Shown here: positions 1 through 8,014 of the stretch, in pieces
Position numbering within the stretch: the stretch's first letter is position 1
How the letters are laid out: every line of letters starts with the position of its first letter
Origin: CAZBMD01 sp964493325
GTDB taxonomy: Bacteria; Babelota; Babeliae; Babelales; RVW-14
NCBI GenBank assembly: GCA_964493325.1
Contig: CAZBMD010000002.1
Span: 62,001-126,000 of the forward strand
Reading direction: 5' to 3'
Length of the DNA: 64,000 bases
Notes under the pieces: generated by a model
What the model was told of the DNA's origin: nothing
The model's database searches: none
The model's input: the letters and a program-made list of their open reading frames with translations, nothing else
Program-made: the position numbers and the translations under genes

Positions 1-329
1 TGTCTACTGAAATTGCAGATATTTTGCGCGGAAAAAACAAAGCAGAATACACACCTCATTGCGATGCTGGTGGATATGTTATTGTTACCAATTGCGAAAA
101 AATTAAGTTGACTGGCAACAAGTGGAAAGACAAGATGTACGAGACCTATTCAGGTTGGCGCAGTGGTCTTAAAAAGACCGCAGCATGCGACGTTTTGAAA
201 AAAGATCCTTCTCATTTGATTCTTCATTCTGTCAAAGGAATGTTGCCTAAAAACAGACAAAGTGATCAGCTTATCAAGAAGCTCAAAGTGTATGCTGGAG
301 CCCAGCACCCACACAAAGCTCAGATCTAA
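1..329 (+). CDS. rplM: 50S ribosomal protein L13, C-terminal part (cut by window start)
   Basis: The reading frame is open from base 3 and encodes the last ~109 residues of L13, an early-assembling large-subunit protein. Family hallmarks are the 'TEIADILRGKNK' stretch, 'YVIVTNCEKIKLTGNKWKDK' and the 'GMLPKN' loop near the end. The 5' part lies outside the window. A strong terminator follows 24 bases after the stop, and the next gene is lpxC. The usual partner rpsI (S9) is therefore not immediately downstream. Confidence 0.93.
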   Translation, partial: STEIADILRGKNKAEYTPHCDAGGYVIVTNCEKIKLTGNKWKDKMYETYSGWRSGLKKTAACDVLKKDPSHLILHSVKGMLPKNRQSDQLIKKLKVYAGAQHPHKAQI

Positions 330-352
330 TAATTTAGAACATGAACTATTAA

Positions 353-388
353 AAAGAAGCAGTACCGCAAAGTACTGCTTCTTTTTTT
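353..388 (+). terminator. Rho-independent terminator after rplM
   Basis: A perfect 13-bp stem (353-365 with 372-384) with a 6-base loop runs into an uninterrupted T tract. It separates rplM from lpxC, whose ATG is only about 20 bases further on. Confidence 0.85.
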
Positions 389-406
389 GCATCGAAAGTT
401 CCATTC

Positions 407-1264
407 ATGCTATCTCAGCAAAAAACATTAAAAAAAGAACTTGTATTTAAGGGTATTGGAGTTCATTCTGGCGCTCCATCAACCATTCGTCTTAAACCAG
501 CACCGTTCGATTCGGGCATTGTTTTCGTAAAAAATCAGAGCGCCGACCATATTATGCGAGTGGGAGATGTTATCCCCGAGGTTGCGATGCATGCAACGGT
601 CATAAAATCAGGCTTCTGGGCGGTAAGTACGGTTGAACATCTCATGGCGGCTCTTTCTTTACTTGGTGTTGATAACGTAGAAATTGAGGTAGACGGCACT
701 GAAATTCCCATTCTTGATGGAAGTGCGTTACCCTTTGTTCAAGGGATTTACGAAGTTGGTTTTGAATTACAAAGAGCCGAAAGTGCTTGGCTAACGCCTA
801 AAGAGTTACTGACTTTTCAGGATAATCATGGGCGCCTGCTTGTTATTGAGCCTGCGCCGCAAGGCGAGCCTTCGTTGTTTATCGATTATAACGCTGGTTT
901 TGTACACCCGCTCAACGGGAGTTCGATTTTTAGTGGGCAGGTAACGCAAGATTTTTTCATTAATGAGATTGCTCCTGCGCGGACGTTTGGCAATCTTGAA
1001 CAGTTTCCGTATCTGCGAGCACATGGACTTGCGCAAGGTTCATCACTGGGGAATACTGTAGTGATTGGAGATGGAGAGCTTTTAAATGATATGCGGCTTC
1101 CTAATGAGTGTGTTCGTCACAAATTTCTCGATTTATTGGGGGATTTGAGCCTACTTGGTAAGCGCCTTGCAGGACGAATTACTGCCCAAAAAACGGGTCA
1201 TCAATTCAATAGGCTTGTAATTGAGCATTTTATTAACAATCCACAGCTCTGGGAACTGCGATAG
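407..1264 (+). CDS. lpxC: UDP-3-O-acyl-N-acetylglucosamine deacetylase
   Basis: LpxC is the zinc-dependent deacetylase that commits UDP-acyl-GlcNAc to lipid A synthesis in the cytoplasm, so its presence implies an LPS-type outer membrane. The protein is 285 residues, slightly shorter than the usual ~305. Visible family features are E77-H78 in 'VEHLMAAL', the 'ILDGSALPF' segment (102-110), 'APARTFG' (189-195), the zinc site H238/D242 in 'HKFLDLLGDL', and the general-acid histidine H265 in 'TGHQFN'. It sits alone between a terminator and a bidirectional terminator. Its ribosome-binding site is weak (GAAAG about 8 bases upstream). No other lpx gene is in the window. Confidence 0.95.
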   Translation: MLSQQKTLKKELVFKGIGVHSGAPSTIRLKPAPFDSGIVFVKNQSADHIMRVGDVIPEVAMHATVIKSGFWAVSTVEHLMAALSLLGVDNVEIEVDGTEIPILDGSALPFVQGIYEVGFELQRAESAWLTPKELLTFQDNHGRLLVIEPAPQGEPSLFIDYNAGFVHPLNGSSIFSGQVTQDFFINEIAPARTFGNLEQFPYLRAHGLAQGSSLGNTVVIGDGELLNDMRLPNECVRHKFLDLLGDLSLLGKRLAGRITAQKTGHQFNRLVIEHFINNPQLWELR

Positions 1265-1298
1265 TGCCTTAGGCTTGTCGTATCCAGGCGTTTTATAG

Positions 1299-1328
1299 AA
1301 AAAAGGACCCGATAGGGCCCTTTTTTTA
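1299..1328. terminator. Bidirectional terminator between lpxC and the DMT transporter
   Basis: The hairpin AAAAAGGACCC-GATA-GGGCCCTTTTT, with one A/C mismatch, is flanked by an A run on the left and a T run on the right. It can serve lpxC (+) and the convergent transporter gene (-). Confidence 0.8.
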
Positions 1329-1331
1329 ATT

Positions 1332-2231
1332 TTAAGCTTGCTTTGTCGTACGAAGCTCATCTTTATAAAAAATAAATAGTCCAATGCTGACGCACAACAG
1401 GCAGACAAAATAGTGCCATGAGACGTTGCCTCCGGTCAGTATCCACTCATAAAAAGTTGCAAATAGTGGGCAAAGAAAGCCTGCAAATGACAAAAAGGTG
1501 ATTGAATAGCGAGTCATCAAAAAGCCGAACAGATTGTAAAAAACGATATTTGCGGCAAAAATAAGTGCCAAAATCCAGAAGAAAAATCCCCAAATATCAC
1601 TTACAGGAGGAACTAGCCCTTCGATTATCAGCGAAGTAATCCAGCTGAGAATTCCTCCGATGAACATGGTTATGCCGTTAATAAGAGCTAGCGGATAGCC
1701 CTTGTCGATCAGTTTTTTAATCAAAAACCAGGCGTATGCCGCTGATACCACTGCGGTGAGCAGTGCACATTCAGGCAATGAAATCGACCAGAGCTGCCCT
1801 GCGCTTTGTTCGGCTTGGCTTTGCGCTATTAGCACGGGAAATAGACCGGCAACGCCAAGCGCAATGCCTGCAATTTTCTGTATACTCAGTTTTTGTTTGA
1901 GTAAAAAATAAGCAAGAATTGCTGAAATAAATGGTGTGAGCGAATAGATCATGGTTGTCTTGATGGCTGAAACGTACGTGAGGCCCCAAAATTCCAGTAC
2001 AAACGCAAAATAGATGTAAAAAAGAGATGCGTTGAAAAACGAGCATAGATCTTTTTTACTAATTTTTGAAAAAATGCGATGATCTTTCCACCATTGAAAA
2101 GCGAGCAGAAAAAGGCCTGCAAGGGTCATGCGAAAACCTATAAAAAAACAGGGGCTTGCTGTTGCCACGCCTTGTTTTGCAAACCAAAAAGTGGACGCTA
2201 AGACTGCATATAAAAGTACAACAAGAAACAT
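1332..2231 (-). CDS. EamA/DMT-family transporter (drug/metabolite transporter type)
   Basis: This is a hydrophobic 299-residue protein with about ten predicted membrane helices and two EamA-like halves. Residues such as 'LYAVLASTFWFAKQGV' near the N-terminus and 'YSLTPFISAILAYFLLKQKL' in the first half are typical of the DMT superfamily. The substrate cannot be predicted; in host-dependent bacteria such proteins often import or export small metabolites. I chose the ATG at 2231, which has GGAG 4-5 bases upstream and leaves a 10-base gap after the DUF62 gene. A longer reading frame to 2429 would overlap that gene by almost 190 bases. It is probably the second gene of a two-gene operon. Confidence 0.85.
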   Translation of the reverse strand: MFLVVLLYAVLASTFWFAKQGVATASPCFFIGFRMTLAGLFLLAFQWWKDHRIFSKISKKDLCSFFNASLFYIYFAFVLEFWGLTYVSAIKTTMIYSLTPFISAILAYFLLKQKLSIQKIAGIALGVAGLFPVLIAQSQAEQSAGQLWSISLPECALLTAVVSAAYAWFLIKKLIDKGYPLALINGITMFIGGILSWITSLIIEGLVPPVSDIWGFFFWILALIFAANIVFYNLFGFLMTRYSITFLSFAGFLCPLFATFYEWILTGGNVSWHYFVCLLCVSIGLFIFYKDELRTTKQA

Positions 2232-2241
2232 AGTGCTCCAT

Positions 2242-3018
2242 TTATAAGTTAGGCTGGTTATTAAAATTAAATTGTACGCTATTTCCAGCTTTTGCTCCAA
2301 AAAATTGTGCAGCTGAGCCGAGATTAATGGCGATTTCGAGCGTGTTGTTGCTTCCCTTATAGGCAAGTAATTGACCTTCTGGGACTGCGCTGAAAGTATT
2401 AGTAATAGGTAACGTTTCTGATATGTCATTGATTACGACTGTTGCTGTTTTATGCTTTGCATCGGGCGTATCTGGGAATTGAATATTAGTTTTGATATTT
2501 CCAAAGCTATCTATAAATGAAACGATTGTTTGGTTATCAAGTTCTGGTAAGATTTCTAACTGATTGATTTCAATGAGCTGCAAGAAATCTCGTTTGCCGT
2601 GGGCAAACGCTGCCGCAGCTGGCGAGAATAGATCCCGTCCATGGAAAGTATTGGAAGCAATCTTAAACTTTGTTTCATCAATTAGAAAGGCTGATGAAAG
2701 AGGATTGCTTTTGAGTAAAGCATGAAATATCCCATTGTTGGGCCCAAAAAAATGTTGATTGTTAGCGTGTAGATAAATGGGTTGGCGTTCACTGCCAACG
2801 CCTGGGTCGACTATGCAAATAAAAACGGTTTCTTTTGGAAAGAATGGGTGCACTTTATCGATGATAAATGCAGCGCTCACAAGATTGAATTTATCGACAG
2901 TATGATCGATGTCGATAATAGTACATTCTGGAGCCTCTTTCAGTAAGACTCCTCGAATAGATGCAACTGCAAAATCATTGCCAAAATCGGTTAATAATCC
3001 AAAAATTTGTTTCTTCAT
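2242..3018 (-). CDS. S-adenosyl-L-methionine hydroxide adenosyltransferase family protein (DUF62)
   Basis: The 258-residue protein matches the DUF62 / SAM_adeno_trans family, whose characterised members hydrolyse SAM to adenosine and methionine and which is related to fluorinase and chlorinase. Motifs include 'LLTDFGNDF' at 8-16, 'DPGVGSERQPI', 'FFGPNNGIF', 'HGRDLFSPAAA' and 'IDSFGNIKTN'. It ends 10 bases before the DMT transporter, suggesting co-transcription. A SAM hydrolase next to a transporter could regulate SAM pools or salvage adenosine and methionine, but this is inference. Halogenase activity should not be assumed: specific residues would need comparison with fluorinase. Confidence 0.9.
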   Translation of the reverse strand: MKKQIFGLLTDFGNDFAVASIRGVLLKEAPECTIIDIDHTVDKFNLVSAAFIIDKVHPFFPKETVFICIVDPGVGSERQPIYLHANNQHFFGPNNGIFHALLKSNPLSSAFLIDETKFKIASNTFHGRDLFSPAAAAFAHGKRDFLQLIEINQLEILPELDNQTIVSFIDSFGNIKTNIQFPDTPDAKHKTATVVINDISETLPITNTFSAVPEGQLLAYKGSNNTLEIAINLGSAAQFFGAKAGNSVQFNFNNQPNL

Positions 3019-3032
3019 GGTTTTAGACTTTC

Positions 3033-3046
3033 TGATTTTAAAATCA
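3033..3046. promoter_or_regulatory. Perfect 14-bp palindrome upstream of the DUF62 gene
   Basis: TGATTTTAAAATCA is a perfect inverted repeat lying 15-28 bases upstream of the DUF62 start codon, where an operator or promoter would sit. Being very AT-rich, it may be chance. Confidence 0.3.
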
Positions 3047-3202
3047 AAATAACATAACGAACGGATGGCATCGTTGATAATTACATCTAAGCAGAAATAT
3101 TAACGGCATAATTGATAGTTTTGCTAATGGCTTTATTAAGCTGTTTAGGTAATTACCAAAAATTAAACTAAAAAATGAATAGTGAAGATAAAAAAATATG
3201 GC
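3047..3202. other. Intergenic stretch, no feature seen
   Basis: Together with the small candidate gene at 3203-3316 this forms a 444-base gap between DUF62 and rseP. I see no RNA gene, repeat or conserved protein fragment here on either strand. Confidence 0.5.
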
Positions 3203-3316
3203 TTACGCCATCATAGAGATTGATGCTGAGCGCATTATGATAGAGAAGTGTACAGAGGAGATCTGGCGTTGTTTTGCTCCAAGGTGAGATACGGGTTTAA
3301 GCGCCGTGTCGGTCAT
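3203..3316 (-). CDS. Possible 37-residue small protein
   Basis: An ATG at 3316 is preceded by AAGGAG eight bases upstream, one of the best ribosome-binding sites in the window. It opens a 37-codon frame (starting MTDTALKPVSHLGAKQ, ending SISMMA). The stop codon lies in the loop of a short hairpin (ATGGC/GCCAT, 3198-3211) that runs into seven T on the coding strand. A weak promoter-like pair, TTGCAC-17-TAAAGT, occupies 3367-3395 on the minus strand. The peptide resembles nothing I recognise and is not obviously a membrane segment. It could be a small protein, a leader peptide or a decayed gene. Confidence 0.4.
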   Translation of the reverse strand: MTDTALKPVSHLGAKQRQISSVHFSIIMRSASISMMA

Positions 3317-3410
3317 GGGGATAGCTCCTTGAAATTTTGAAAATAATTTTACATCACATGTGGAGTACTTTATCTTGTTTTAAAAAAATGTGCAAATGGT
3401 TCAAAACGAC

Positions 3411-3440
3411 AAACGAGCGGACTTTTAAGTCCGCTCGTTT
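3411..3440 (-). terminator. Terminator hairpin after rseP
   Basis: A perfect 12-bp GC-rich inverted repeat (AAACGAGCGGAC / GTCCGCTCGTTT) with a 6-base loop lies 23 bases past the rseP stop. On the minus strand the right arm ends in TTT and is followed by a mixed T-rich tract. Confidence 0.7.
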
Positions 3441-3462
3441 AGTATAAAAATATGCTAAAAAA

Positions 3463-4626
3463 TTATTTGACCAGTGTCATAATGCTTGCAAAAAGCTTGC
3501 TAAGGCTGTCTCCAAATATAGTGATGATGTCTTTGTAGGTCAAATAGAGAGCAAGGCCTATGAAAAGCGCCCATGAGGCAAGATTAATGGCCAATTTGAC
3601 TGAATCTGGAATCCGACGTCTAATAATCGCTTCAATTGTAACAAACAGAAGCTGGCCACCATCAAGAGCCCCGATTGGCAAAATATTCATGAGGGCAAGG
3701 TTAATGCTGATGATTGCAAGGAAGGCTAGGAGAGCCATTAAGCCGTTTTGTGCAGAGGTAAAGCTTTGAGAAAGGATCATCACAGGACCGCCAGCACCTT
3801 CAAGTGTACGTTGGGTGATCAAATATTTGACACTGCGTGCAATGTCGCAAATCCATTGATTGGTAAGCTTAATTCCTTCGCAAATTGCTTGCATGAAAGG
3901 GAGGCGTGGAATTGGTGCTTGTAACATGGCTCCCAGTGATCCAACTTGAGTAGAGCCATCTTGAAGTACGCCTATTTTGAGTCGCTTAACAATTTTTTTA
4001 TTGTCCCTAATAAGATGGAGTTTAACTTTTTCTCCAGGATGTTTACGAATTTCGCTCCAAAGAATTTGTCGTGCTTGCGGTAAGAGGTTTTGTTCTTCGT
4101 CTTGTAGCGAGGTTTTATTAATGGCAGTTATTTGATCTCCTGGATGAATATTGAATTTTTCAGCAGCAGAGTCTTTAACAATAGCGGCAACAGTGACGCC
4201 AATATTTTTAGTATCGGTCCCTGCCATGAAGAGCGTTACGAAGACGCCATAGGCAAAAATGAGGTTGAATAGAATGCCTCCAGAAAGAACGAAAAATTTT
4301 TGCCAGTAGGGTTTTACGCCAAAAGAGTCAGATCCTTTCTGTTCGGCGTGTTCTTGGGATCCTTGGCCTATTTCGGCAAGCCCTGAAATTTCGACGTAGC
4401 CGCCTAGGGGGATGATTGCAATTCTAAAATTTGTATTTCCGATCTTTTTTTTAAAAATTTCTGGGCCAAACCCAATTGAAAAAGTAGGGGTATGGATCCC
4501 AAAAATCTTACAAAAGAGAAAGTGCCCTAGTTCATGAATGGTGATGAGCAGCTCGAAGCCAATCAGCGCGTACAAGAGAGGGAGTAGTTTTGACGAGAAA
4601 AATATGCAAAATGTATGAAAAAGCAT
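3463..4626 (-). CDS. rseP: RseP-like site-2 metalloprotease (M50, RIP family)
   Basis: The 387-residue membrane protein carries the zinc protease motif HELGH at 31-35 inside the first membrane helix. Its C-terminal metal ligand is D322 in 'NILPIGALDGGQ'. Between them is one PDZ domain (roughly 120-215), against two in E. coli RseP (450 residues). The family performs regulated intramembrane proteolysis of anti-sigma factors and clears signal-peptide remnants. AAGGA six bases before the ATG supports the start. It stands alone, without the common neighbours dxr, cdsA, uppS or bamA, although a cis-prenyltransferase-like gene lies elsewhere in the window at 45583. Confidence 0.93.
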   Translation of the reverse strand: MLFHTFCIFFSSKLLPLLYALIGFELLITIHELGHFLFCKIFGIHTPTFSIGFGPEIFKKKIGNTNFRIAIIPLGGYVEISGLAEIGQGSQEHAEQKGSDSFGVKPYWQKFFVLSGGILFNLIFAYGVFVTLFMAGTDTKNIGVTVAAIVKDSAAEKFNIHPGDQITAINKTSLQDEEQNLLPQARQILWSEIRKHPGEKVKLHLIRDNKKIVKRLKIGVLQDGSTQVGSLGAMLQAPIPRLPFMQAICEGIKLTNQWICDIARSVKYLITQRTLEGAGGPVMILSQSFTSAQNGLMALLAFLAIISINLALMNILPIGALDGGQLLFVTIEAIIRRRIPDSVKLAINLASWALFIGLALYLTYKDIITIFGDSLSKLFASIMTLVK

Positions 4627-4887
4627 TTGTTTTTCCTTTTTTATTTGAAATAAAGGGTGAACACATTACTCCCTAGTATCTCAGATTCTTGTTAAAAAGA
4701 CTACACTACGAGAGGTTTTCTTTGCTATCCCCTTATTCAATTATTCTTTTCGTTATAGCCCGCTTTAAAGTAGGGTTTATAAGAAATGTGCGTAGGTGAG
4801 GGATATTTTTACTTGAAAAAATTGTAAAAAAATATAAAATCAATCCAGTAATTGTTCTCGTTTGGTGGACTTTTCTTTAACAAAAGT
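4627..4887. other. Intergenic region between divergent rseP and rpsL
   Basis: This is AT-rich sequence with no gene. A possible promoter, TTGAAA at 4813 with TAAAAT at 4835 (16-base spacer), precedes the better candidate at 4888-4919. The region must also contain the rseP promoter on the minus strand, which I cannot place with confidence. Confidence 0.4.
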
Positions 4888-4919
4888 TTGCAAAGTGGCA
4901 ATACGCACGGTTCTATAAT
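4888..4919 (+). promoter_or_regulatory. Likely promoter of the str/ribosomal-protein supercluster
   Basis: TATAAT at 4914-4919 is a perfect -10 box. TTGCAA at 4888-4893 is the nearest -35-like element, although the 20-base spacer is long. Transcription would start near 4926, leaving a ~100-base leader before rpsL. Confidence 0.55.
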
Positions 4920-5027
4920 TTAAAAGTAAGAGCCACGGAAAAAGCATTTAGAGCGTTCAACAGCGAGTTCTGTGTTGTTTACCAGCAATAGTAACGGTTT
5001 TTTTATAATAAGGTAGGATTTTTAGAT

Positions 5028-5414
5028 ATGCCAACGATTAATCAACTTGTACGCGATAAGCGTAAAAAGGTTGGGAGCAGAACCAAGGCTCCTGCGTTAA
5101 GTTCTTGTCCGCAACGACGCGGTGTTTGCGTTCGTGTTTACACTCAAACGCCCAAAAAGCCTAACTCAGCGCTTAGAAAAGTTGCTCGTGTCAAGCTTAC
5201 AACTGGCAAAGAAATAACCGCGTATATTCCTGGTGAAGGCCATAACTTGCAAGAACACTCTGTTGTCTTGGTGCGTGGTGGGAGAGTAAAAGATTTGCCC
5301 GGTGTACGCTATCATATTGTTCGCGGAACGCTTGATGCTGCTGGAGTAGCAGGACGAAACCAAAGTCGTTCGTTGTATGGTACAAAACGTAAGAAGGGTG
5401 AGAAGAATGCCTAG
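5028..5414 (+). CDS. rpsL: 30S ribosomal protein S12
   Basis: S12 (128 residues; 124 in E. coli) lines the decoding centre. The 'KKPNSALRKVARVKL' and 'GGRVKDLPGVRYH' loops keep the lysines usually found in streptomycin-sensitive ribosomes. It starts the str operon 100 bases after the predicted transcription start, with AGGA nine bases upstream of the ATG. Its last eight bases overlap the rpsG start, implying translational coupling. Confidence 0.98.
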   Translation: MPTINQLVRDKRKKVGSRTKAPALSSCPQRRGVCVRVYTQTPKKPNSALRKVARVKLTTGKEITAYIPGEGHNLQEHSVVLVRGGRVKDLPGVRYHIVRGTLDAAGVAGRNQSRSLYGTKRKKGEKNA

Positions 5415-5889
5415 ACGTCAATCGGTCAATTTTATCAGAGATATTGGAGTTGATCCTCGCTTTAAATCTGAATTGGTACAAAAATTTATTAACATGGTCA
5501 TGGAAAGTGGCAAGAAGAATATTGCACGTCGCTTAGTGTATGATGCATTTGATATTCTTGCTCAAAAAAGTGGCGGAGATGACAGAAAAGCTTATGCCCT
5601 TTTTGAAAAAGCCCTTAACCAAATTAAGCCATTTGTTGAGGTAAAGTCTCGCCGTGTTGGCGGTGGTGTTTACCAAATTCCTACAGAAGTTCGACCAAGT
5701 CGGGCTGTTGCTCTATCTTACCGCTGGCTTATCGAGTCCGCAGCAAGTCGCTCAGACAAAACAATGGGCAAGCGTCTTGCGCACGAGATTATCGATGCTG
5801 CAGAAGGTCATGGAAACGCTGTAAAGAAAAAGAACGATGTACATCGTATGGCTGAAGCGAACAGGGCATTCTCGCACTACGCTTGGTAG
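5407..5889 (+). CDS. rpsG: 30S ribosomal protein S7
   Basis: S7 (160 residues) nucleates assembly of the 30S head and contacts the E-site tRNA. The conserved N-terminus 'MPRRQ' defines the start at 5407, inside the end of rpsL. An upstream ATG at 5377 in the same frame would add ten residues not typical of the family. 'YQIPTEVRPSRAVALSYRWL' and 'KKKNDVHRMAEANRAFSHYAW' are diagnostic. fusA follows after 15 bases. Confidence 0.97.
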   Translation: MPRRQSVNFIRDIGVDPRFKSELVQKFINMVMESGKKNIARRLVYDAFDILAQKSGGDDRKAYALFEKALNQIKPFVEVKSRRVGGGVYQIPTEVRPSRAVALSYRWLIESAASRSDKTMGKRLAHEIIDAAEGHGNAVKKKNDVHRMAEANRAFSHYAW

Positions 5890-5904
5890 TAATTGGGGTT
5901 ATCT

Positions 5905-7977
5905 ATGAGTATGAGTAAATTATTAAAACAGAGAAATATTGGGATCATGGCTCACATCGACGCCGGTAAGACGACGGTGACTGAGCGTATTTTGTTTTAT
6001 ACCGGTGTTTCTCACAAGATTGGTGAAGTTCATGAGGGCGAAGCCGTTATGGACTGGATGGAGCAAGAGCGTGAACGTGGTATTACTATCACCGCAGCCG
6101 CAACCACTTGTTCTTGGAAAGACCATCTTATTAACATCATCGATACTCCAGGTCACGTAGATTTTACAATTGAAGTAGAGCGTTCGTTACGTGTTCTTGA
6201 TGGAGCTGTAGGTGTTTTCTGTGGAGTTGGAGGCGTACAGCCGCAGTCTGAAACCGTATGGAAGCAAGCTGATCGCTACGAAGTTCCTCGCATTGCTTTT
6301 GTTAATAAGCTTGATCGTATAGGCGCCGATTACTTTGCGGTTGTTGAAGAAATTGATAAAAAGTTGGCAGGCAATCCGCTTGCTATGCAAATTCCTATAG
6401 GTGAAGCCGACACGTTTAGCGCTATTATTGATGTTCTTGAGCGCCGTATGGCGGTTTTTGAAGACTCCGTGCAAGGTTCAACAATTCGTTGGGAAGAAAT
6501 TCCAGCTGAATACAAAGAGCAAGCGGATGATTTATACGAAAAAATAGTTGAGCGAGCTTGCGACTTCAATGATGATCTTGCAGAGCGATATCTTGACGGA
6601 AAAGCCTATACTCTAGCAGATGTGAAAGCTGCTTTGCGTAAAGGTGTATTAGCTCAACAAGTGACGCCGGTATTTTGTGGAGCGGCATTTAAGAATAAAG
6701 GTGTTCAGCTTTTGCTTGATGCTGTTATTGATTATATGCCATCTCCGTTGGATATTCCTTTTGTTCGTGCAATGGAAGCTGAGACAAAGGCTCCAATCGA
6801 ACTTAAGAATGCTGATTCGAGCGGCCCATTTTGTGCACTTGCATTTAAAATTATGATAGATCCTTTTGTTGGATCTTTAACCTTTATTCGCGTATATTCT
6901 GGAAAATTAGAAGCCGGATCATATGTTTATAATGTTACAAAAGGCAGAAAAGAACGCGTTAGTCGTCTTTTAAAAATGCATGCCAATAAGCGTGAAGAAA
7001 TTAAATCAGTGGCAGCAGGAGATATTGCTGCTGTTGTAGGTCTTAAAGACGTTGTAACAGGGGATACGCTTTGCGACGAAGGAAACAATATTTTACTTGA
7101 GTCGATAACGTTTCCAGATCCAGTTATTCATATTGCAATTGAGCCAAAAGGCAAAGGCGATTATGAAAAAATGGTTCTTGCTTTGCGTAAATTAATGCAA
7201 GAAGATCCTTCGTTCCGATTTACCTATAACACCGAAACTAACCAAACAATTATTTCAGGAATGGGTGAACTTCACCTTGAAATTATTGTTGATCGTTTGT
7301 TGCGTGAGCATAAAATTGAATCAAATGTTGGTAAGGCACAAGTAGCTTACAAAGAAACAATTCAGAAATCAGTTGAGTCTGAAGGAAAGTTCATTCGTCA
7401 ATCTGGTGGTCATGGTCAATATGGTCACGTGTGGTTGAAGGTTGAGCCTCTTGAGCGCGGTGAGGGTGTGAAATTTGAAAATGATATCACTGGTGGTGTT
7501 ATTCCTCGTGAATTTATCCCTGGGATTGAAAAAGGTTTCATGGAATCACTTTCAACTGGAGTTCTTGCTGGGTATCCAGTTGTTGATGTGAAGGCGTCTG
7601 TTTTTGATGGTTCATATCACGATGTGGATTCTTCGGAACTTGCATTTAAGATTGCAGCTTCAATGGCATTTAAAGATGGTATGGCCAAAGCGTCACCAGT
7701 TCTTTTGGAACCAATTATGAAGGTTGAGGTGGTAACGCCTGAAGAGAATATGGGTGATGTGATGGGAGATCTTAACTCTCGACGTGGAAGAATTTTGGGC
7801 ATGGATGCGCATAAAAATTCCCACATCGTTACAGCGGAAGTACCACTTGGGGAAATGTTTGGTTATTCCACGGAACTTCGTTCTATGACTAAGGGACGTG
7901 CGAGCTATTCAATGCAATTTGAAGTGTATCGTGAAGTTCCAAGAAACGTGCAAGAAAGTATAGTAAGTAAAAAATAA
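5905..7977 (+). CDS. fusA: Elongation factor G
   Basis: EF-G (690 residues) is the GTPase that drives ribosomal translocation. The N-terminal G domain has 'AHIDAGKTT' (16-24), switch II 'DTPGH' and 'NKLD'. Domains II-V follow, including 'SGGHGQYGHVWLKVEP' in domain IV and a canonical C-terminus. I chose the ATG at 5905, which has GGGG six bases upstream; a TTG at 5893 is in frame but lacks a ribosome-binding site. It lies between rpsG and tuf as in the classical str operon, which supports the housekeeping paralog rather than a tetracycline-protection homologue. Confidence 0.97.
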   Translation: MSMSKLLKQRNIGIMAHIDAGKTTVTERILFYTGVSHKIGEVHEGEAVMDWMEQERERGITITAAATTCSWKDHLINIIDTPGHVDFTIEVERSLRVLDGAVGVFCGVGGVQPQSETVWKQADRYEVPRIAFVNKLDRIGADYFAVVEEIDKKLAGNPLAMQIPIGEADTFSAIIDVLERRMAVFEDSVQGSTIRWEEIPAEYKEQADDLYEKIVERACDFNDDLAERYLDGKAYTLADVKAALRKGVLAQQVTPVFCGAAFKNKGVQLLLDAVIDYMPSPLDIPFVRAMEAETKAPIELKNADSSGPFCALAFKIMIDPFVGSLTFIRVYSGKLEAGSYVYNVTKGRKERVSRLLKMHANKREEIKSVAAGDIAAVVGLKDVVTGDTLCDEGNNILLESITFPDPVIHIAIEPKGKGDYEKMVLALRKLMQEDPSFRFTYNTETNQTIISGMGELHLEIIVDRLLREHKIESNVGKAQVAYKETIQKSVESEGKFIRQSGGHGQYGHVWLKVEPLERGEGVKFENDITGGVIPREFIPGIEKGFMESLSTGVLAGYPVVDVKASVFDGSYHDVDSSELAFKIAASMAFKDGMAKASPVLLEPIMKVEVVTPEENMGDVMGDLNSRRGRILGMDAHKNSHIVTAEVPLGEMFGYSTELRSMTKGRASYSMQFEVYREVPRNVQESIVSKK

Positions 7978-8014
7978 GTATATGATGTTTTTAGTCTCTG
8001 GAAGGATTTAAATA

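Noticed and set aside
2242..3018. Fluorinase or chlorinase
   Set aside because: The protein belongs to the wider DUF62 family whose tested common members are SAM hydrolases. I saw no evidence for halide-specific residues.
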